64,000 nt of DNA from assembly GCA_030272155.1 (NCBI GenBank), contig CP126191.1, positions 11,031,001 through 11,095,000 on the forward strand, read 5' to 3'. The number at the start of each line of letters is the position of its first letter. Within the stretch, counting starts at the first letter, position 1. This stretch comes from Tetradesmus obliquus (lineage: Eukaryota > Chlorophyta > Chlorophyceae > Sphaeropleales > Scenedesmaceae). The position numbers and the translations under genes were made by a program. The notes below the pieces were generated by a model. It was not told where the DNA came from, did no database searches, and saw only the letters and a program-made list of their open reading frames with translations. Of the stretch, positions 56,534 through 64,000 are shown one piece after another.

Positions 56534-59500
56534 AGACCGCAGCTGCTGGGAGCTCCTTGGCATATGCTGCTGTGCTGGTTGGCTGCCACCAGCGCCAGCA
56601 GTGCGCCCCGGCCTGCCAGCAGCAGCAGGAGCTGTCGGCCTGCCACCTGCATGGCTGGCAGTGCCGCCTGCTGCAGCCGCAGGTGCTGCAGGAGCTGTCG
56701 GCCTGCTCCTGGCCAGGGTCTTGAACGCCACGCCCGGCATGTGGCCAGCGGCAGCGGCTGCAGTGGCTCCAGCAGCCACAGCAGCACCAGCAGCAGCAGC
56801 AGCTGCAGCGTGACCACGCACGTGCTTGCTGCCCAGCGCAGCTGCGCCTACAGCCGCGCCAATAGCTGCCCCGGCAGCAGCACCAGTAGCAGCAACAACG
56901 CCAGCTGCACCGCCAGCAGGGCCTGCCTGCCTGTGCCGAGCTGTGGTGTTGCCGCCACCCACAGCTGCTGCATTGGACCTGATGGCAGAAGCTGCGGCAG
57001 GCGCTGCTCTGCGGTCAGCAGCAGCTGCTGGGGGGCGAGACCTGGCTGTGGTCCCTGCTGCCGATACTTGCTGACCCTGCTGCCTGCTGCCACCCAAACC
57101 GGCTGCCGTTGCCTGGCTACTATTTGGTTGCCTGTGCTGCTGCTGCTGCCGCTGCTGCTGCTGCCGCTGCTGTTGTAACCCAGGTGTGTGCTGCCTGGCT
57201 TCCCTGCCCGCCTGTTGCTCAGCGCCAGGCCTGGCCACTGCTGCTGCTGGTCCTGAGCCGACTGATGGGCTGGCCAGGGGCCCCTGCACCACCTGCACTG
57301 CTGCTGGTGCGTGCCTGTCAAAGGCGAAGCTCATGCTGCCGCTGCCAGCCGTTTCCCCGCCCTCACTGATAGGCAGCAGCCGGCTGCCAGGCGGCGGCAC
57401 AGCGGCTGGCGCAGCAGCAGCTGCTGCATGCAACACGCCACGGTGCTGCTGCTGCTGAGCGCCGATGCTTGACCATGGATTGGCAGATGCCGCGCTGCTG
57501 CCTGCTGAGGTGCGCCGCACACGCTTGGCGACATCGCCCGCTGCTGCCGCCCCTTCGGCAGCAGCAGCAGGCCCTGCACCACCAGCCACCTCCTCACCCG
57601 GCTCCGCCTGGGCAGGCCCCTGCAGCCCCAGCATGCTGCCGCCGCTGCCGCTGCCACTGCTGTCGTCTGATCCCATGAGCACGGACATGATGTCTGACAT
57701 GGCTGCCTCGATGGCACGCACCTGCTCGGGGGAGCGCTTGCGGCGCTTGGGCTGCTCCTGCTGCTGCACAGCTGGCTGGCCATCGCCTGGCACTGCAGCC
57801 GCGGGAGAAAGCACAGCTGTTGCTGCTGCTGCTGCAGCAGCAGCGTCGGCAGGTCCACCAGCTGCTGGTGGCTTGTGCCGATGCTGCTGCTGGTCGCGCT
57901 GCTGGTGTTGTGCTGCTGACGCTGCTGGGCTGCGCCTGGCTTGCAAGGCTGGCTCCTGCTGCTTGGTGCTGGCAGGCATTGCTGTGCACTTCCCCTGTTG
58001 CTGTGGTTGCTGCTGCTGCCCTTTCTGCTGCTGCTGCTGCTGCCCTGGCTGCTGCTGCTGCTGCAGCTGCCCCAGCAGCTCGCCAGGCAGGTTGAGCCCC
58101 ATGCTTGCAGCCATGGCCTGCAGCAGCTGCAGCTTGCCTGACGGGTCCATGCCACTTGCGGTGCCAGCAACGGCCTGCAGCACATCACCCGGCACTGCTG
58201 CTGCTGCTCCAGCTGCTGTAGAGTTGCCAGCAACTGCAGCGCTGCCTGCAGCCTGCCTGTGAGTGTCAGCATGTGCGCTCTTCGCAGCCACACCACGAGC
58301 TGCACGCGCGCTAGCTGCTGTGCCAGCGAGCCTGCCTGCCGCACGTGGCCCTGCTGCTGCGCGAGGGCGCTGCGCCCAGGCGCCAAAAGAAGCCGCACTG
58401 CCACCGCCAGAAGCTGCACAGGCATCACCACCACCGCCACTGGCATGGGCGATGCGTGTGAAGTTGGCAGCTGCTGCAGGCGGCCCTGCCTCAGCCTGCT
58501 GCACTGCTGGCCTGCTGCCAGCCTGCTGCTGCTGGTCTGCAGGTGGCTGCTGCTGGCAGCTGGGCTGCTGGCTGGCAGCTGCGCGCTGCTCCTTCCGCTG
58601 CCGCATACCAGCCAGCAAATCATCTACGGCCAAGAGCGTATGCTTCTCACGCTGGGCCACAACAGCTTTTGCACGCCGAGCAGCTGAACCAGCCACCGCA
58701 GCGAAGGCTGCATCTCTTGCCTGGCGGGGCGTGTGTGCTTGCTGCTGCTGGTCTGCAAGTGGCTGCTGCTGGCCGCTGGCAGCTGCGCCTTGCCCCAGCA
58801 GCTGCTGCGCCTCAGCCAGCAGTGCCTCCGCGGCGAAATGCGCACGCTTGACAGGCAGCGGCACGCCAGCCTCCTCATCACTGTCATCTGCTGCAGCCCC
58901 TTCGCCATCACTGCTGGCAGCAACTGCGCCAGCGACGCCACCAGCACCAGCACCATCATCCTCAACAGCACCACCGGTACGCCCAGTAGCTGCAGCAGCC
59001 AAGGCAGCGATGGCTGCATCGGTTGCCTGGCGCGGCCGGGGTGTATGCGCCTGCTGCTGCTGGTGCTGCGCCAGGCGCTGCTGGTCCCTGGCCGCCTGCT
59101 CTGGCGACGCTGCCAGCCAGTCAAACTGCTGCTGCTGCTGCTCCTGCTGCTGCAGCACACCCCACAGCTTGCTGCCGGGCGCGATGTCTGCCTCACTGGA
59201 CAGCAGCAGCTGCAGCTCACCAGCCGGCTGCCCATCATCGCCATCAGTCACTTCCAGCTCCCCAGCCAGCTGGTCAGCTGCTGCCGCTGCTGCTGTCAGT
59301 TCAGCTAGGCTGGGTGAGGCCTCACCGCCCACCGCTGCAGCCGCCGCTGCTGCAGCAGCAGCCTGGCTAAGCTGCAGCACCACCTGATCAGCTAGGCTGG
59401 CCACGCCCTGGGGGTCAGCGTCAACAGCAGCTTGCAGAACCACACCCAGGGCAGCCATGGGGTCAGTGGCATGCATGCTGCTGCTGTCATCGACATGCGC

Positions 59501-60236
59501 TGGCGCACGTGATGGAGGCACAGCAGCGCCTGCAACAGCTGGCGCAGCTGCCGCAACCCCCCCGGGTTCAGCTGTGCCAGCAGCTGTGTCAGGTGCTCCA
59601 ACTGCCTGAGAAGTGCCTGGCTCCGCTGCTGCTGCTGCGTTGTCGCCAGCATCATCACCAACACCGGCTGCAGCCGCTGCTGCTGGCGCTGCTGCTGTGC
59701 CTGCCTCAAGCTGGTGCTGCTGCTGCCTTGGCCGCTGCTGGCTGCTGTGCAGCTGTGACGCTAGCGCCCTAGGCTGCAGGCCCAGCAGCTCATCAAGCCC
59801 TGCCAGGTCAAATATGTCTTCATCACTTGTTGCTGCTGCCAGCGCTGCAGCCAGGTCCTGCTCCAGGCCCTCCATAGGCTGCGTGAAGGGCAGCTGCAGC
59901 TGGCTGCTGCCAATCAGCTGCAGCAGCCCGCCACCGCTGCCCGCAGCGTCACCACCAGAGCCACCTGCCGCTGCTTGGCTGGCTGGCAGCAGGCCTCCGC
60001 CGGCTGCTTCCACTGCAGCCACGTGCTGCTGCTCACCGCTGCCTGGCAGCGGCTGGCGATGCTCATCAAGCACCGCTGGCACCTGGTTGCATTCAGGCAG
60101 GGCGGCCTGAGCCACAACTGTCAGCTCAGCAACAGCAGCATCAGCTGCTGCACCTGCCTGCACTGCTGCTGCTTCTTCCACTGCCATGCTGCCTCTATGA
60201 AGAGTAGCAGCTGACCTTGCTTGTGCGCCCGGATCA

Positions 60237-60267
<31 letters not shown>

Positions 60268-60531
60268 TGGCACCTTGTGCCTGCTCAAACGATTGGGCTG
60301 TGCTGTGCTGCTGAGCAGACTCCACTTGTGGCTCCTGCTCCTGCTGCTGCTGCTGCTGCATGTCTATTGCGCCAGAGGGGCTTGCGTGGTGGCTTGGTGG
60401 GCTGGCGCTGACGTGGTCTCCATGGAACAGTGCACACACCAGCCCCGTGCGCACCTGATGCTGGGGAGTACTGAAGATGTGCCCTTCATCCTGCTGCTGC
60501 TGCCCATGCTCCCTCTTCCGTTTCTTTACCA

Positions 60532-60562
<31 letters not shown>

Positions 60563-62302
60563 TTGTTGCAAGCGCAGCGCTTCTGTGGCGCAGCCACCAG
60601 CATCAGCAGCAACCAGAGCAGCAGCCTGCGGCAGCAACACATGCTGCTGCTGCTGCTGCTCCAGCTGTGCTTGACGCACCTCTTTCAGCTGCTGCTGCTT
60701 CTCTCTCACCAGCCGCAGTGCAGCCTCATTGGCTTTGCGGTAGGCAGCAGGCACGATGCGGGGGATGGGCACGGCCTGCTGCACTGCGCCACCCGCAGCT
60801 GCTGCCTTCCCACGTGCCAATAGCGCTGCCTCCACCACCTGGCGCACAGTAGCAGCAGTGGCTCCTGGAGGCACTGCACTGCGCACGTTGTTGGGTGGTG
60901 CTCTTGCTGAGCCTGTACCCTGACCTGCTCCCGCAGTTACTGCCGCTGCTGCTGCAGATGAGCCAGCTGCAGCTGTACCTAGCCCTGTACCGTGCTGCAA
61001 CTGGTCACCAGGCAGCCCGATGTAAGGGGGTATGCTGTGTGCTTGCGGCCTTCCACCTGCCCTGCTTGCCGCAGCAGCACCAACTGCTGCCTGCAGCGGT
61101 GCTGCCAGGGATGCCCCGCCTTGTGCTGGCCCTACCGCAGCTGCCATGGGTATAACGAGCACCTGCTGGCCGCCTGGCATTGACATCACAACAGCAGACG
61201 TGTGCCGCTGTGCTGCTGCGGCCGCTGCAGCTGGTGCCTGTTGTCCCTTTGCAGCTGCTGCAGCCATCAGCGCGCGCAGCGCTGCCACTTGTGGCGCCAG
61301 CTGTGCTGTGCCTGCAGGAGCCATCCCTGGCACCGCCCTGCCCGGCTGCGCCACGACCTCAGCTGCTGCTGCTGCTGCTGCTGCTGCAGCGCCTTGCCAG
61401 CCTTGCTGCTGCGGGCCAAGCACTGTACTGCCTACTGCTGTGGCTGCTGTTACTTGAGCTTGCTGTTGCGTGCTACCTGCCCCAGGCTGCCTGAGCATGC
61501 TCTGCATGCTTTCCCTCATCCCTGCTGCGGCAGTGGCCTTGCACGAGGTGGACAGCAGGCCAGGCAGGATCATATCTGCAGCGCCATGCTGCTGCTGCTG
61601 CTGGTGTGGCGGCGCAGGGCTGATCAGCGGTGCAGCAGCCACACCAGGCGGCAGCCCCAGGGGCGGCAGGCCATGTGCTGCTCCTGCTGCTGCTGCTGCT
61701 GCTGGGGCTGGGGCTGGTGCTGGGGCTGACCTGTTCTCAATTTGTGAAGGTCTGGCTGCTGGTGCTGCGCGTGGCGCTGCTGGTGCTGGTGGCAGTGGCG
61801 GGCACATGATCTGCACCTCCTCGCCATCCTCATCACTGCCGCCATCATCATCAATGCTGATCACACCAGCCACTGGTGCTGCTGCTGCAACTGCTGGCTG
61901 CGCTGCAGCAGCTGCTGCCTTCAGCGGTGCACCATCTCCGGCAGCAGCAGCATCTGCCCAGTGCTGCTGGGTGCCGGCAAGCTTTGTCCCTGCAGGCCTG
62001 TGTGGCTGGCGCTGAGCTGGCTGTGATGCTCCCGGTGCCAGGCCCATGCAGCTGCGGGCCAGCGCCATGAACCGCACCGGCTTCAGGCATGACCACTCAC
62101 TGCCGGCCTCATCATTGTCACTCGTAACAGCGACAGCAGCAGCAGGCCTCGCAGCAGCCCCAGCATCGGACAGCATCGGCTCCCCGCCATCAAGACCAGC
62201 CAGCCCTGCAGTGGCTGCCTCATCCTGGGGAGCCTGCTCACCCACTGGTGGTTCCTGCTGCTGGTTTCCGTGCGGTTGCTGCAGTTCCTGCAAGCTCCAT
62301 GC

Positions 62303-62333
<31 letters not shown>

Positions 62334-62545
62334 GCTTGCTGCTCTGCTTGCTGCTCTGCTTGCTGCTCTTCTGCCTCCCCCGCCTGATTTGCAGGCTGTG
62401 GTTCATGCTGCCTGTCACCTGCCTGTTGAAGCTGGCAGCGACGCCCGGCTTCTGCAGCCTGCACAGCAAATTGGTGTCCTTCTTGCTGCTGCTGCTGCTG
62501 CTCCTGCAGCCGACTTGCCCTAGCATCGGCTGGTTGCGCCACGGT

Positions 62546-62579
<34 letters not shown>

Positions 62580-63937
62580 GCCAGTTCCTGCAGAAGGTCT
62601 GGCGACTGCTGCTCCTCTGTGTAGGGTGTGGCAGACACCACCAGCACGTCACGCCACGCGCCGGAGCTGCCCAGCCCAGGCTCGCCACCCGGCTGCCCTG
62701 CAAGCGCAGCAGCTGACTCGCCAGCGGCAGCTTTCAGCTCCCCAGGTAGCACTGTTGCCTCTGCAGCAAGGGCTGCTGCTGCTGCTGCTGGGGATGTTTC
62801 GCCGTCAGGCGTTTCACTGATCACCTGGCAGCCTGCTGCTGCTGCCTGTTCCGCTGGCGCATCAGCTGATACCTGCTCAACTTGCTGCTCCTGATGCAGC
62901 AGCAGCAGCACACCTTGCTCAGGTTGCTGCTCCCCCCTGTCAGCGGCAGCTGCAGCTGCAGATGACTCAGCACCATCACGCACTGCATCCTGCTCATCCT
63001 GCAGCTGCTGCCCAAGGCTGTTGCTTGGTCGAGCTGCGGCCACATCCTGTGCTGATATCCCCTGGCTGTGCTGCAGCCGCTGCTGCTGCTGGTGGTGGTC
63101 TTGTTCAGGCACGCCCCGTGCTGGCTGCAGGCCTTCCTGAGAGGGAGGCGCAACCGCCTCACTGTGTGAACCCGCCTGCTGCTCATCAGCAGACTCACGC
63201 TGTTCTTGCTTGCTGTGCAGCTGCCCTGCAGCATGCTCCTGCTGCTCCTGCAGCTGCTGCAGCCCCTGCAAGGCCTGCTCACACTTGGCCAGGTAGGCGT
63301 CTGCAGTGGGACAGAACAGCCAGCACTGGGCTCAATTCTCAGCTGCTGAGCTTCTAACACCCGTTGGCAGAGGTTTAGGACGCAAAGCAGACAGTTACCA
63401 AGCACAAATGAGTTGGGAGATAAACTTTACACAGTTGACAAGCAGCCGCTGCTGTTTCCTGCAAGCCCCTGTCCTCACCTACTGCTGCCTGCAGCTCAGG
63501 GTGGACCCCACAGCACGCTCCGTCATCCTGCAAGCACACAACATTGTCTGAATGGTGCTGTGACACCTGGGGTGTGCTGAACATATTGAATATTGTTGTT
63601 TGGATGCAACACGAAGGCAGCGCCATAGCTCAGGGGTCATGGCATGCAAGCTTCAGTGCAGCCAGCAACAGTGCTGCCTCAGCAGCACATCCCTCACCTG
63701 CTGGGAGATTGTGAGTGTGTACAGCTCCACAGCCCGCTGCAAGTCCACTGGCAGCTCATAAACCCTGCTTCCAAGGCCATCCAGGGCATCTGCACACATA
63801 ATGGCTGTGTTGATGCTGCCCACACCAACGCTGCTGTGCATGCTGTGCTCATCCTTGGGCATACCTTTGACCCTAGATGCGTTGCCTGGGCAGCGCAGTG
63901 CCTTTACCAGCTCCACCAGTCGTTCATCTTGCTTCAT
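55608..63937 (-). CDS. Giant Ala/Gln-rich protein, probably nuclear
   Basis: Five exons join in phase: 63698-63937, 63479-63527, 56466-63300 (one exon of 6,835 bases), 55986-56236 and 55608-55732, giving about 2,499 residues. The N-terminal about 120 residues look folded (YELPVDLQRAVELYTLTISQQ; HPELQAAVDAYLAKCEQALQ). The rest is mostly Ala, Gln, Gly and Pro with islands. These are a SUMO-interacting-like motif (GVISIDDDGGSDEDGEEVQI, about residue 575), a basic NLS-like KKRKREH (about 1,020), a repeated QQQQAHTPR...AxDAA segment, and KRRKRSPEQVRAIEAAMSDI (about 1,945). NPWS occurs twice near the C-terminus, which ends LDMFRELGDTMMTDSTTGG. A transcriptional or chromatin co-regulator is the most natural guess from composition and the NLS, but no domain family is recognised. 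The ATG at 63937 is near the window edge, so upstream exons may exist. Confidence 0.7.
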
Positions 63938-64000
63938 ATTGATGCCTAACAGGTGGAAGTGGCCAGCTCATGTCCGTGCTGTCGAGAAGCGGGTCATGCA

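Noticed and set aside
56381..60823. Many plus-strand open frames opposite the giant minus-strand gene, such as 58263-59387
   Set aside because: They are antisense shadows of CAG-rich coding sequence read as poly-Ser, Leu or Cys, without splice logic of their own.

Overview
This is nuclear DNA of a green alga. Genes are cut into many exons by short GT-AG introns, exons are GC-rich, (CAG/CTG)n tracts occur in both exons and introns, and TGTAA-type poly(A) signals follow several genes. The gene set fits the green lineage: a chloroplast-type class I aldolase, a plant-type organellar ThrRS, a plant/algal ATX1 and an S1FA protein. The abundance of Ala/Gln low-complexity inserts suggests a chlorophycean, possibly of the Scenedesmus/Tetradesmus type. 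That placement is inference from style, not from a marker gene. Most protein-coding entries below were rebuilt exon by exon, and all but the MYND gene give open reading frames whose intron phases match.

Layout. 446-2577 (+) secreted protein of unknown family. 4565-5143 (-) small intronless protein with a transit-like N-terminus. 6031-9747 (-) a plastid-type NFU iron-sulfur scaffold preceded by a GIY-YIG-like domain. 10243-13961 (-) MYND zinc-finger protein with a one-base reading-frame conflict in exon 1. 14615-16918 (+) PSTK, the selenocysteine-pathway kinase. 17339-17777 (-) ATX1 copper chaperone starting with a 9-base exon. 18132-20621 (+) coiled-coil protein. 20622-27084 is gene-poor: it holds a 53-bp minisatellite sitting inside a broken reading frame, a poly-Gln ORF and repeat fragments. 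27085-32058 (-) organellar threonyl-tRNA synthetase. 32623-33386 (+) S1FA-like membrane protein. 35019-43656 (-) a 19-exon BK/Slo-type potassium channel with two RCK domains. 45093-47588 (-) CDIN1-like nuclease. 47997-50361 (+) proteasome subunit alpha-4 (PSMA7 type). 51624-54137 (+) chloroplast fructose-bisphosphate aldolase. 55608-63937 (-) a protein of about 2,500 residues made mainly of Ala/Gln-rich sequence.

The genes do not form one pathway. Several pairs are head-to-head and may share promoters: MYND/PSTK, ATX1/coiled-coil, ThrRS/S1FA and CDIN1/proteasome. Metal and redox themes recur (NFU Fe-S scaffold, ATX1 copper chaperone, selenocysteine synthesis), but this may be coincidence. The most unusual items are the GIY-YIG/NFU fusion, the two-RCK potassium channel, and a 21-base exon-like cassette copied in the intron after its parent exon in the coiled-coil gene.
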